Shown: in pieces, positions 47,641-59,559 of the stretch | Layout of the letters: each line of letters begins with the position of its first letter | Numbering within the stretch: the first letter of the stretch is position 1 | From: Flaveria trinervia | Lineage: Eukaryota > Streptophyta > Magnoliopsida > Asterales > Asteraceae | Assembly (NCBI GenBank): GCA_025506515.1 | Contig: CM046447.1 | Coordinates: 84,912,748-84,976,747, forward strand | DNA length: 64,000 nucleotides | Direction of reading: 5' to 3' | The notes under the pieces: model-generated | What the model was told of the DNA's origin: nothing | The model's database searches: none | Seen by the model: only the letters and a program-made list of their open reading frames with translations | Made by a program: the position numbers and the translations under genes

Positions 47641-47718
47641 TTTGTTAAGAATTAGTTATTTTTGTATTGGATCTGCCAGTTGTCACTTTCCGTGATAACA
47701 GCAGTGATTGTTGCACTC

Positions 47719-47726
47719 TATATAAG
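47719..47726 (+). promoter_or_regulatory. TATA box of the Copia-B 5' LTR
   Basis: TATATAAG in CACTCTATATAAGGAG, downstream of the motif array. The same box is at 59311-59318 in the 3' LTR. Confidence 0.7.
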
Positions 47727-47971
47727 GAGTGACAACCTATTGTAATTAGTGAGGAATGAGTAAATGAATGGAATGAATGATTGATTTGATTAGAAATATT
47801 CTACATCTATAAACATTCCTAGAAATCAGAAATACATATTCTCTCCTTATAACCGTATGCGATCTTAATGCTTACAAGTATCGATTGCTTGCTACAAATT
47901 GTCTAATTCCAGTTTGTATTCCGCTGCTTTGTATTCTGATACATCAAACTTGTGATCACTGATCCTGTCAA

Positions 47972-47985
47972 ATGGTATCAGAGCA
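47972..47985 (+). promoter_or_regulatory. Primer binding site of Copia-B
   Basis: ATGGTATCAGAGCA, one base after the LTR. Met-tRNA type. Confidence 0.88.
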
Positions 47986-48205
47986 GGTTAATCATTGATC
48001 GATCTAATAATTGATCATTGAAACTGCTATTCAAGATCCAAGTTTGATTGAATTAGCTTTTGTTTTTGCAAGAAACGGTTATAGAGATTGAATTTTCTGT
48101 ATTTCTGCTCATTCATCCTGAGATCTTTTTCTTGGTTCTCATTGAGTTTGTTGTGGTTTGTCTAAAACTTTTTAAAACTTGAACTAAATTGTTTTTGAAC
48201 TGAAA
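47986..48205 (+). other. Copia-B leader
   Basis: Non-coding, 220 bases. Unlike family A, the family motif is not present here. Confidence 0.7.
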
Positions 48206-51046
48206 ATGACCACTCCTTCCAATGATCCTCACAATACTGGTTCCTCAACCAAGCCTCCTATGCTGGTTAGGAATGAGTATAACATATGGCAAAGACGTAT
48301 GCTTCATCACCTGTCTGTTAACAGCGCAGGGTGTTGGACATCAGTGGTACATGGTCCACACAAGCCTATGGTGAATAACCCGGAAACCAATCAAATGGTT
48401 CCGAAGAGGAGGGAGCAATACTCAGATGAGGATAAGAAGTTGCTTGAGATTGATGCAAAAGCCCATGGAATTCTGGCCATGGCATTGCCCAATGAAATCT
48501 ATTCTGGGCTAATGCATCATGAAACTGCCCATGACCTCTGGATTGCTTTGAAAGAACAATTTGGAGGAACAGATGAGGTCTTGGCAAATAATAGAGAAAT
48601 TCTTGCCCAACAATATGAGACATTCTCTCATAGAAAGGGTGAGACACTGACTCAACAATATGAGCGGTTTTCTTGTTTGATCTCTGAACTAAAATGGTCA
48701 AACTTGAATACACCAATATTCAGATGAATAACAGATTTCTCAGATCACTGCCTGAGAGATGGGACACATATACTATTGTCCTACGCTCCAGTGCAAGTTT
48801 GGACAAACTATCTCTCACCCAACTCCATGGGAAATTGCTCACTTTTGAGAGAGAGATAGAACAGAAGAGAAAGCTGTCTTCATCTGGAAAGCTCACTGAA
48901 GACTTTATACAAGGCAACACTGCCTTGGTGGTCATGAGTCAGAATATGCTTCATCTGAATGCCAGTATGATGAGCATATTAATTTCTCTTCAAGCACTTC
49001 TGATTCTGCATTTGTAAGTGTTGATGGTCAGTTTACTGGGTGTAATAATGACAATCTATGTTTCATTATGGATGATCTCAAGGGGATTGCTGATGATGAC
49101 TTAGAAGAGATGGATATTTTGAGCCAAATGGCCTTGATAAATATCAGATCTCAGAAGTTCTACAAAAGAACTGGAAGAAAATTCCCAGGACTCTCTGGCA
49201 AAACCAAAGTTGGTTTTGACAAGAGCAAGTTGAGGTGTCACAAATGCCAACGGCTTGGACACTTTGCAAGAGAGTGTAGATCAACTGGATCTAACTCTAC
49301 TGCACCCTTTGTGACTTTTCCTGGCAATAGTCAACAACACAGAGGGCAACATCCTGTCACATCTAGTCATCATCCTCAACAACAATCTCCGGCATATTTT
49401 GTTTCCTCAGGGTCAAATGCCATATCAGTACCCTTGTTATTACATGCCACAGTCAAATCAAGTTCAAGTTCCTATGACACCACAACCTCATGCATTACCA
49501 GAACCTCAGCCTTCCCTATCTCATCAACAACCTCAATCTCAACAACACAGCTTCTTCACCCAGGAGTTGTTGACTGGAGCAGTTTACCAGATGACTTGTC
49601 TGGTCATGATCAACTGTTCTCAGGTGCTGGTCAACATGGTGGTGACAGTCCCTTTGGGAATCTAGCTCTTATGGCTTTGGAGTCTGCTGATACTTCATTT
49701 TCCAATGCCTCTACACCTCAGGTATCACAGGTATCCTCTGAGGCAAAAGCCAAATTATGTTCTGACCATGCATAGCAGCATTTGCTTCCATTAGAGAAGC
49801 AAATGTAGCTTTAATTAATAAGAACATTGAGCTAGAACAAATAATTTCCAAAAACAAAGCTGAGTTTGAGTTTGTGCTCAAAGATAAAAATGATGAGGTT
49901 TATAAACTGAATTGCAAATAATTGATGATAAGGCTAGAGAAGATGTACTTCTAGAGAAGTACAAAGATCTCAAAGAAACCCTTGCAGTTACCCAGGTCGA
50001 GTGTGATAGATGGGTACAATCATGCAAAGGTTTTGAAATGCTTCTTAGTAAGCAATCTGCTTCAAATGTGAAGTTTGGAATTGGCTACAATCACACTGCT
50101 CCACCTACAGATTTTACCCAAGAGCAGAGGTAGAATCTGATGGTGAGAGTGATAACCAATCCATCACATCATGTGATCTACCTTCTGATACAGCACAATC
50201 AGAAGTAGCAGTCAGCATCAAGCCCTCTTTGAACCTATCAGCTGATGTTGATGGTCCAAATGCTGACATTCACATGATCAATAGGTTGATCAACTCAGGA
50301 GTTAATCCTGAAGGTCCTGAAAGGACTGGAGAGCAGGATTTAACACCTGAAGTTCAAACTTCAACTGCTGTCAGTACTGAAGAGAAGAAAACTGGCAGTA
50401 GAAAGAGTTTGAAGACTACTAAAGAGGTAGTCAAGAAAGCAACCAATGCTTCCAAAGCATTGAAGAACAAGTCTTCTGTTGCTTCACCATCTTTAGTTGA
50501 TGATCAACCTAAGATGAAGAAGAAACCATGTGAAGTATGTGGTTTGTTCAATCATCTTACAGATGATTGTTGGTACAAAAGAGGTTCCAAACTCAAACAA
50601 AAAGAAGAAATTAATGAGAAAATGGTAAAAATGAAAACTGAGTTTGAGACCACATTTGTATCAGCAACATCAAATCCTGTAACCCTTAAGTCCTTAAAGA
50701 ATCCAAAAAGGAAGGAGTTAAACAGGTGACAGCTGAGGGTGCTCAAAAGAAGAAGGTGCAACATAGGACCTTATCTAACTCCACTAGCAATGTGTCTGAT
50801 GAGCTGAAAGCTTTATCACAAAATCAGACACAGCTGGTGATGATGGTACAACATCTGTTGGGTAGAGTTAACCAACTAGATTCTCCTATGTTGAAACCAC
50901 AGAAAAGGAGGTCTAAGCCAAAGGACTCCTCTTCTACACCATCTTCTTCTTCTCAGGCTGTTGTTACAAATAAACATGTTAGTTTACCATCTATTGATGA
51001 GACCAGGCCCAAAACCAAAAAGGTTTGGGTCTCTAAAACTAACTGA
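48206..51046 (+). pseudogene. Copia-B gag (frameshifted)
   Basis: Starts MTTPSNDPHN. UBN2-like domain (NEYNIWQRRML, HDLWIALKEQFGG, TLTQQYERFSCLISEL, FLRSLPERWDTY). First CCHC site intact (CHKCQRLGHFAREC). Gln/Pro/Ser-rich linker, coil region (EDVLLEKYKDLKETL), second CCHC site intact (CEVCGLFNHLTDDC). Ends KKVWVSKTN and TGA. At least four single-base frameshifts, for example near 48700, 49020 and 50725. The sites are otherwise sound, so the breaks may be recent or assembly errors. Confidence 0.9.
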
Positions 51047-51059
51047 TTGTTTATTATTG

Positions 51060-54000
51060 CAGGGTTCTTCAACATGCCAAAGTAGCATCTGGTATGTAGA
51101 CAGTGGGGGATCTATGCACATGACTGGGAACATCTCTCTTCTTCATGACTACTCTCAAGGAAAGAAGGGATTTGTCTCTTTTGGCAATGATGCTAGGGGT
51201 TACATCATCGGTAAGGGCTTTGTCTCCAATGGAGAAATCAATTTGATGATGTTAATCATGTGGAAAATCTCAAGTACAACCTCTTGAGTGTCAGTCAAAT
51301 GTGTGATAAGGCCATGTTGCCCTTTTCACAAGTCAAAACTGTAGGATTCTGTCATCCAAAGTTTTGCACTTGATTGACAAGGTGTTGGATGATCACACTC
51401 TCCTGAAAGCCAACAGGACAGGAAGAGTGTATGCCTTAGATCTCTCTAAGAAGATAGATCTCAAAGGCAATCCTTGCCTATTTTCCAAAGCCTCTTCTCA
51501 AGAATCTAAACTGTGGCACAGGAGGCTTGGTCATGTTAATCTCAAAAACATGAATCAGCTTAGCCACAATAGTTTAGTCAGAGGCTTACCAATAAAGGAG
51601 TTCCACTGTGATGAAACCTGCACTGCTTGTTTAAAAGGAAAACAGCACAAGTCTCATTCCCTCCTATTGAAGTGTCCAAGTCCACTGCCTGCTTGCAATT
51701 ACTGCATATGGATCTATTTGGTCCTGTGAGAGTAATGAGCATGGCAAAGAAGAAATACTGTCTGTAATTGTGGATGATTACTCCAGATTTGTATGGACTT
51801 TCTTTCTACATTCAAAGGATGAGGCTGCTCAGAAGATTATCCACTTTGTGCTGTACATTGAGAAGCAGTATTCCCTTCCAGTCAAGTGTATTAGGAGTGA
51901 TAATGGAACTGAGTTCAGAAATCATACACTTGATGACTTCTATCTTTCAAAGGGAATCAAAAGGCAGTTCAGCATTCCAAGGACTCCAGAACAAAATGGA
52001 GTAGTGGAGAGAAAGAACAGGACCCTCATTGAAGCTGCAAGGTCCATGCTGGCTGACTCAGGTTTGCCATTGACCTTTTGGGCCGAAGCTGTCAACACAG
52101 CTTGTTATGTGCAAAATAGAGTTTTAGTAAATCAGAGGTTGATGAAGACTCCATATGAAGTTCTCCATCATTTGGCTCCTCTGATTTCATTTTTCAAAGC
52201 ATTTGGGTGTCCCTGTTTTATTCTCAACACAAAGGATCAACTCCACAAATTTGATCCTAAGGTGGATGCAGGATACTTTGTTGGTTATTCATCTACTTGC
52301 AAGGCATACAGAGTCTTCAACTGCAGAACAAAGATGGTTGAAGAAACTCTACATGTTAAGTTTAATGAATCTCCAAAGGACAAGATTCCACAAAGTCCTG
52401 TGGAGTTATTTGATTTGGACATACTGCAATATGTTCCTTATCAAACTCCTGCTGTTGCTCCTGTCAACAGTTCACCACCTGGTGGTACTGCTGCTGATGA
52501 TGATGATTGCAGTACTCACCTCTTCAGGTTTAGTGATCAGCTGCCTGACTCAGCTAGACCTGATGTTCCTGTAGCGCCAGTAGCACCATCCACAACAAAT
52601 GCTGATGAGATTTCTTCGAATTCAACTTCCTTTGAATTACCATCCACTGATTGGTTTCAAGGAAATGATTCACCATCACCATCTGTTGCTGCTGAACTGG
52701 CTACAAACACTTGCACAGATCTCATTGTGTATCAAGATCTGAAGAATCACCCTATGTCTCAAATCATTGGTGATATCACTGCTGGAGTATCAACAAGAAG
52801 TCAATTGTCAAATTTCTGCTTCTATGCTCTCTTCATCAGTCAGCAAGAGCCAAAGAATTATCACATTGCTTTAAAGGACAATGGATGGGTTGATGCCATG
52901 CAGCTTGAGCTTCTTCAGTTCAAGAAACAGCAAGTGTGGGAACTGGTTCCTCTACCTCCAGGTAAGTGTGCAATAGGCACTAAATGGGTGTTTAGGAACA
53001 AAACTGATGAAAATGGGCTTATTGTTAAGAACAAGGCCAGGCTGGTTGTTCAGGGGTTTGCACAAGAAGAAGGTATTGATTATGATGAAACCTTTGCCCC
53101 TGTAGCCAGACTGGAAGCAATTCGATTTTTTTTAACTTATGCTGCTTATCAAAACCTTAAAGTCTTTCAAATGGATGTCAAAAGTGCATTTTTGTATGGA
53201 AAAGTTAAAGAAGAGGTTTATGTATGTCAACCTCCAGGCTTTGAGGACAATAAACATCCTAATTGGGTGTATAAGCTTGATAAAGCTCTTTATGGGTTAA
53301 AACAAGCTCCAGAGCCTGGTATGAGACATTATCAAACTTTCTTCTGGAAAACAATTTCACTAGAGGCTCCATAGATAAGACTTTATTTATTAAGAAAGCT
53401 GGGCAGCATAATCTACTTGTTCAAATTTATGTAGATGATATCATTTTTGCATCCTCTGATCCAAAGTTGTGTGATGCCTTTACAAAGTTGATGCAACAGA
53501 AGTTTGAAATGAGTGCCATGGGAGAACTACAGTTCTTTCTGGGGTTGCAAATCAAACAAAAGGCTGATGGAATTTTCATTCATCAGTCCAAATATACAAA
53601 AGATCTTTTGCAAAAGTTTGATTTACAAAACTGTAAGCCCTGTTCTACTCCCATGAGCAGCACCACACAACTGGACTCAGATCAGAAAGGTAAAGTGGTT
53701 GATGAAACACTTTACAGATGTATGATTGGGTCCTTGATGTATTTAACAGCTTCTAGACCAGATATTATGTTTGCTACATGTGTTTGTGCTAGATTTCAGG
53801 CTGCACCTAAAGAGTCTCATCTGATTGCAGTCAAGAGGATCTTTAGATATCTGCAAGGCACTCCATCTCTAGGTTTATGGTATTCTACCGACATTCTGGT
53901 AAATTAGTTGCTTTTTCTGACAGTGACTATGCAGGGTGTAAGTTGACCAGGAAATCAACTTCTGGTGGATGTCAATTCCTAGGCAACTGCTTGATTTCTT

Positions 54001-54370
54001 GGCAGAGCAAGAAACAGACCTCAGTTGCTACATCCACTGCTGAAGCAGAGTACATTGCTGCTGCAAGCTGTACATCTCAGGTACTCTGGCTTCAAAACCA
54101 ACTTTTGGATTATGGCATTACAGAGACTAAGACTCCATTGTTAATGGATAGTGCTTCAGCTCTTTGCATTGTCAAAAATCCAGTCCAGCACTCTAGGACC
54201 AAACATATAGAGATCAGACATCATTTTATAAGGGATTTTTTGAAAAAGGTCTGATTGATCCTAAGTTTGTGCCTAGTGCTGATGAGCTTGCAGACATTTT
54301 TACTAAGCCTTTGGATAGTTCAACTTTCCAAAACCTGGTGTTAAGGCTTGGTATGCTGCAGCTAGAATAA
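51060..54370 (+). pseudogene. Copia-B pol (frameshifted, catalytic sites intact)
   Basis: Follows an ATTATTGCAG acceptor-like site. Protease WYVDSGGSMHMTG; GAG-pre-integrase LWHRRLGHVNLKNM; integrase HMDLFGPV, RSDNGTEF and NGVVERKN (all three acidic residues); RT with KWVFRNK, QMDVKSAFLYG and YVDDIIFAS; RNase H with SDSDYAGC, TAEAEYIAAAS and DIFTKPLD. The main open frame runs 51770-53374. Frameshifts occur near 51245, 51670, 53312 (QAPEPGMR where QAPRAWYE is usual), 53885 and 54238 (in a run of six T). Confidence 0.93.
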
Positions 54371-54375
54371 GTGAC

Positions 54376-55035
54376 AACTACTGATGATCTTAGTAATTCA
54401 TACTGATGATCATGAGTACCTATGTCACATATAAGTACTGATGAGCTTTTTTAACCTCAGTAGTTTTTATAACTACTGAAGGCTAAATGTCTCACAAGTA
54501 CTGAAGTACTTCATCTGTTCTAAACTACTGATGTAGTTACAACTACTGATGCAGTTACAACTACTGCAATCAGTAAAAACAGATAAGTACTGATGTCCTA
54601 TGAAACAACTGAAATCAGCCAAAAAGACTGATGAATGTGTTGAGGACAGATTGAAACAGCTGAAAAGCTAAGAATTGACGAAAACAGCTGAAAAGAATTT
54701 TCTCTTCAGTCGTTTGTACAACTGCTGTTTCATTCTAAACAACCGAAGCAAAACCACGTCTTCAGTAGTTTTATAACTACTGATGACTAATACCAAGTCT
54801 TCAGTTGTTTACAACAGCTGATGACAAAACCACTGTCTTCAGTAGTTTCATAACTACTGATGACAAACACCAAGTCCTCAGTTGTTTCAATCATCTGAAG
54901 TCAAAACCACGGTCTTCAGTAGTTTTCTAAACTACTGATGCCTAACACCACGACTTCAGCTGTTTCAACGTCTGAAAGGATAATACCATGTCAACGGTCG
55001 TTTAAAACTACTGATGACTAACACCACATCCTTCA
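54376..55035. repeat. CAGTAGTT...AACTACTG hairpin array
   Basis: Perfect hairpins: 54458-54478 (8-base stem), 54763-54782 (8), 54840-54859 (8), 54917-54937 (9, loop TCT). Imperfect ones lie between them. The stem is the motif of the Copia-B LTR. Confidence 0.85.
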
Positions 55036-55056
55036 GTTCCTTCCTTACCCGTACCC

Positions 55057-55064
55057 TATAAATA
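55057..55064 (+). promoter_or_regulatory. Candidate internal TATA box for the Copia-B aORF
   Basis: TATAAATA in CCCTATAAATACCCC, 72 bases before the aORF ATG. The spacing leaves room for a start site about 30 bases downstream and a short CT-rich leader. Confidence 0.68.
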
Positions 55065-55136
55065 CCCCTAACCTGAGCTCTCCATGCTTCATCTTCTTCA
55101 AACCTAACGTTCCTCTCCAAAACTTCCCTCTTCTCC

Positions 55137-58100
55137 ATGGCGTCTATGCAAATTAAACCGCGACACAACTGTGTTGCCTACCTCACAAAATCGCCGATCT
55201 GGACTAAGTTCGATACTGCTATCGATCTTATGGTTCAGTCCCAATACAACAAGGCATTCCTTCTGAACCCCGTCTTACATGCCGAATCCATGAACCAATT
55301 TTGGATGAACGTTACTGTTACCACTGAGGAGAGCAACACACCATCCCTCCGGTCAGTCGTCAACAACAAAGAAGTAGTCATTACTCCTGCAACAATCCGT
55401 AAAATTTTTCAACTGAATGATGCTACTTCTCCTGCTGGATATCCGAAGGGCACCATAGATCTATCCTTTGCTCAGCATGGATATCAAGGCGATCTCAGTG
55501 CCACCACCATCATGAAGAAACACTTTAATGACGCTGAGCGCCTGATTTTTCACATGGTAATGTATGTTTGGCCCCTAAGACGTCGTCTTGGGATCAAATG
55601 TCCACCAAATGGCAGCAGGTAATGTATTCTATCCTTGAGCAACAACCACTAAACTTTTCAGAATTAATATTTTCAGAGCTCAAAGATATGGCTCAAAAAC
55701 TAACTGCCAACCGTTGGATACTTATCCACGGTTCATAATGGCCATTATTACAGACCAGCTTAATGCTGAGGGACTTGTTGGCTTAGGAGTCCCTGCTACG
55801 GCTGTTCTGCCGGAAGTATACTCCCGGCACAACTCTGACCGGACACTAAAAATGGCTGCCAAGCTGCGAAAACCCACGCAGCTGGAACCCACAGCCACCA
55901 CCTCCAAATCCAAAGTCCCCACCAAACCCACCAAAAAGAAACCCAAAATGGCTACTCAGGGAATTGAGTCCCCTGAGGATGCCCCTGCAACACAAACGCA
56001 GGATATATCCACTAGTCCAAACCCCCTAGTGGATACAATGACTCCTCCAGCCACAGCCGCTCAGGCTTCCTCTCAATAGGAGCCTGCAGCAACCCCAAGG
56101 GGCACCTACTTATCTGGGATCTTACTCACTTGAGGAGATTGCCATTGAGCACCATCCACCCCAGGTGCACACTGCTTCTATCCCCTCACCCCAAACAACC
56201 GCTCCTCACAGCCCAACTTTAATAGTTGCACAAGTGCTGACTCAATTGCACTCCTCACCCCCTCCCCAGAAACCACTTACTACTGGGAATACCTCTACAA
56301 TTGAGGGGGAGGAACACAGTGCACCTGAGAACCCACAGCACAGGGGTTTCCCAATTCTATCTCTTGGTGTAGACAAGGAGCTTAGAATATCTAGTGAGGC
56401 TGCCACCTCCTCTGACTCAGCACATGACCAGAGTGAGGCTGGTAACATTGCTAAGACCTCCCTAGAGGCAACAGCTGATGATGGACATTGTCCTGAGGCT
56501 GGAAGTCCCCAGTACCAAGCACAAGGGGCACATGCACCAACTGGTCTACACCCAGTGCATGTAAATCCTGCTCTAAGCAGGAGGTCAGCTGATTCAGCTT
56601 CGGCTGATGATGACCTGGGCTTCTTCTATGATGTTCTTGCCCAGAACACAATCCTGGAAGAGAAAGTCAGTAGGCTGCAAAACCTACTTGACCAACTCTC
56701 ACCAAGAGAAAGACCATCTGCCTCAATCCACCCACAGATGGCACCTTCCCTTGAAGGTTCCCAAACACAGAGCCACCCCCAAATCAACCACCTGCCTCTG
56801 CTTCAGGCCCTACTTCTCAGGAACAGAACCCTCCTGAGCAAATAGGTGCTGTACTCCAAAATTCCCTCCCTCTCATCACACCCATAATCACTGATATAGT
56901 GATCAAAGCCCTTGATGAGAGGCTTTCCTCACATTACAGCCCTTGGTTGATGCTGCTGTCCAAAGACTCTTTCTGCGGTACAAACCCCTTCCTCCAATGC
57001 AACCAAAAAGGGGAGAGTACTGCAGTGAAAGAAAGGAAGAGAAAAGATCCGAGGAAAAGGAAGTGAGCAAGCCCAAGAGGAGGAAAAGAAAAGCAACCTC
57101 TGCTCACTTACAAGCGAAAGAGAAGTGCTGATGATCACACTGCTGAAGACAAATCCTTGGAGGAGCTGGTCAAAGAAGCTGACACCACACACAGCCGATC
57201 CATGGATAAATATTGAACAACTCTTCAGGCAGGGTTTGACACAGCCACACTGGATAGTGAGATCAGAAGGTTAGAAGTACAAGAGATACAACCCGATGGG
57301 CAGGGTATGATGCTCTTGAGAAAGAGAGGTTGGAAATAATGATCCGCTTTATTGCAAAATACTTGGAAGATCATTAATGGAGATCCGCGCATGGACCAGG
57401 GACAGCATTCTGGCTATAGCCACCAGAATCTGTCTGTCTGAGCAATTCAACAAAGGGATTATTGTGGAAGCCCTTGATGAGGCTGGGGCTGGTAAAAGGT
57501 TAGAGATGGCTAAACTCACAAAGGCGAAACTAACTACAAGGATGCTAGATCACCTTCCCTTCCACCCACTCAAACAGATCTTATCCCTCAAATCTCCCAA
57601 CCAACCTCTAAGCCAAAATCCAAACATCCTCATTCTTCAAAACCAATTCCTTCACCAACCCAACCATCATCCAGTGATGTACCCAGAAGGAGAGAAGGGT
57701 GCTGAGGATGGAAGAAGAAGAAGAAGATGATGATGAAGATGATAGTCTGCCACTCTCTGCTGTTCTGAAGCTACCAAAACCCCGAAGTCAACCCATGTTC
57801 ACACCTGACTCTCAAAGGAAAATGGTCAGAGTCAAGATAGAAGAAGAAGAACAGCAACAGCACGATGAGCAACTGTTGAAGATGGTTGACAAGGAATTTC
57901 CTCAGTCATCATCTATTCAAGCCATGAAAGGGCATGCTCAAAGGCTGTACACTCTCAGGCACACCTTTCAGTATCAGAAGGAGAGAGTGAGAGTATGGCC
58001 AGACCCCAGGGTGAGTTCTAGAATCCATAAAAGAACTATCCACACAGATACAACGGCCAGGTACGAAAACAATAGAGTCTACCATCATGTTGGCAGTTGT

Positions 58101-58455
58101 AGTCTCACCTTGGGAAATCATTGATGAATTCAAGAAAGCTCACCAAGCAAAGAAGACCCCTCAAGCCTTACTAGAAAACAAGATGATTAAGAAGGGGTTG
58201 TTATATAAAAAGCTTGAAGACATCCAGAAGAATGAGCTCCAGTTACTCCTTGAAGGCAACCATCCTGATGAATTTGTATATAGGGAGGTAACTACGGTGG
58301 AGCTGAAAAATGGCAGGACCATGAAGTACTTATCAGAGTACTATGGTCCAGAGTTCTTCTTCGAAGGAGGAGCAGAAGAACTCTCTCAGGAGGAACAAGT
58401 TGTTCTCCTTGAGGCCTATGTTCGTGAGTCATACAGACTCATTATGGGGAAGTAA
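55137..58455 (+). pseudogene. aORF of Copia-B
   Basis: Unknown function. Starts MASMQIKPRHN in a good context (TCTCCATGG). N-terminal domain: NQFWMNVTVT, VVITPATIRKIFQLND, GYQGDLSATTIMKKHF, LIFHMVMYV, then DTYPRFIMAIITDQL. These landmarks match in order those of the family A aORF (IT..DIR..L.L.D, then YPRF..IIID), so the two are homologous. Next come a Pro/Ser/Thr-rich segment, a coil (LEEKVSRLQNLLDQL), basic and acidic runs, and a C-terminal block ending YVRESYRLIMGK. At least five frameshifts. No signal peptide or membrane segment seen. Confidence 0.85.
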
Positions 58456-58659
58456 ATCTCATGAATGGGATAACAACTCTGTGTCCAGTTCCCCAAAACA
58501 GAGTTCCCATTCATACTCTGCCAAACAAATATTTGAGATTTCTTCCCAGGCCGGAGCTTACATGGGTCATCTTCTCTACTGATCAAGAAGGAAAAAGACC
58601 AACATTTTGCCATCAATAAGTGGGAGTATAATAAGTTAGAGGTTTTGGCTGCATTGGTT
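58456..58659 (+). other. Short 3' untranslated segment of Copia-B
   Basis: Between aORF stop and PPT. No feature seen. Confidence 0.6.
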
Positions 58660-58670
58660 CAGGGGGAGTT
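58660..58670 (+). promoter_or_regulatory. Polypurine tract of Copia-B
   Basis: CAGGGGGAGTT directly before the 3' LTR. Confidence 0.92.
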
Positions 58671-59554
58671 TGTTGGACCAAAAGAACCAATGAGCCAAGA
58701 TCAGAAAACCTCTAAGTCCCACACGGTATCACAACAACTGCTGAAAGCCTCATCAGTAGTTTGACAAGTGCTGAAGACTTCAACAGCTGAAGATCAAGTG
58801 CTGAAGACCTTAACAGCTGAAGAACCAAAGTGCTGAAGTACAACAGCTGAAGAACACAAGTGCTGAAGCTGAAAGACCAAAGTACTGAAGTACAACAGCT
58901 GAAGAGTTCACAAGTGCTGAAGATCAACAACTGATGTACAAAGTCTGAAGACAAAGACTGAAGACATCAGCTGATGATATCTACTGAAGTCATCAGCTGA
59001 TAAACACCTGAAGGTCAAAGTCTGAAGATCAAGTACTGAAGCCTCAGTAGTTTGTCACAACTGCTGAAGAGTACTTCTTCAGTAGTTGTGATATCAGTAG
59101 TTTTATTTTCTATGTTTCAGTAGTTTTGTAAAACGACTGAAGAGCTTGTTCTTCAGTCGTTGTAGTTTCAGTAGTTTTATATTTTGTACTTAACATGCTG
59201 ATATGTTCTCAGTAGTTTGAACATTTCAGTAGTTTGTTAAGAATTAGTTATTTTTGTATTGGATCTGCCAGTTGTCACTTTCCGTGATAACAGCAGTGAT
59301 TGTTGCACTCTATATAAGGAGTGACAACCTATTGTAATTAGTGAGAATGAGTAAATGAATGGAGATGATGATTTGATTAGAAATTTCTACATCTATAAAC
59401 ATTCCTAGAAATCAGAAATACATATTCTCTCCTTATAACCGAATGCGATCTTAATGCTTACAAGTATCGATTGCTTGCTACAAATTGATAATTCCAGTTT
59501 GTATTCCGCTGCTTGTATTCTGATATATCAAACTTGTGATCACTGATCCTGTCA
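58671..59554 (+). repeat. 3' LTR of Copia-B (884 bp)
   Basis: Same ends as the 5' LTR. Most differences from it are single-base gains or losses, with a few substitutions. Confidence 0.96.
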
Positions 59555-59559
59555 ATGAA
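59555..59559. repeat. Target-site duplication ATGAA, right copy
   Basis: Identical to 47073-47077. Confidence 0.94.

Larger units (their letters stand above)
47078..47970 (+). repeat. 5' LTR of Copia-B (893 bp)
   Basis: TGTTGGACC to CCTGTCA. The first 550 bases are packed with GCTGAAG, CAGCTGAAG and CAGTAGTT motifs. A 12-base perfect stem (AACGACTGAAGA at 47539-47550 with its complement at 47557-47568) is included. TATATAAG is at 47719-47726. Confidence 0.96.
54371..55136 (+). other. Pol-to-aORF spacer of Copia-B with hairpin array and TATA box
   Basis: Non-coding. Short inverted repeats with a CAGTAGTT stem and 3-5 base loops recur about every 65-75 bases, then a TATA box and a CT-rich leader to the aORF ATG. 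Confidence 0.82.
47078..59554 (+). mobile_element. Copia-B: complete 12.5-kb Ty1/copia element
   Basis: Two LTRs, PBS, gag, pol, spacer, aORF and PPT, with perfect five-base target duplications. The LTRs are close to identical, so it is the youngest element here. Layout equals family A, but LTR, spacer and aORF sequences are different. Pol keeps its main motifs, but frameshifts split every gene. Confidence 0.96.

Noticed and set aside
57720..57760. Nuclear localisation or nucleolar gene suggested by GAA/GAT runs
   Set aside because: A short acidic run within the Copia-B aORF. Composition alone does not support a function.
55137..58455. Envelope gene
   Set aside because: Position fits an env-like gene, but I see no signal peptide, no membrane segment and no Cys-rich ectodomain in either family.
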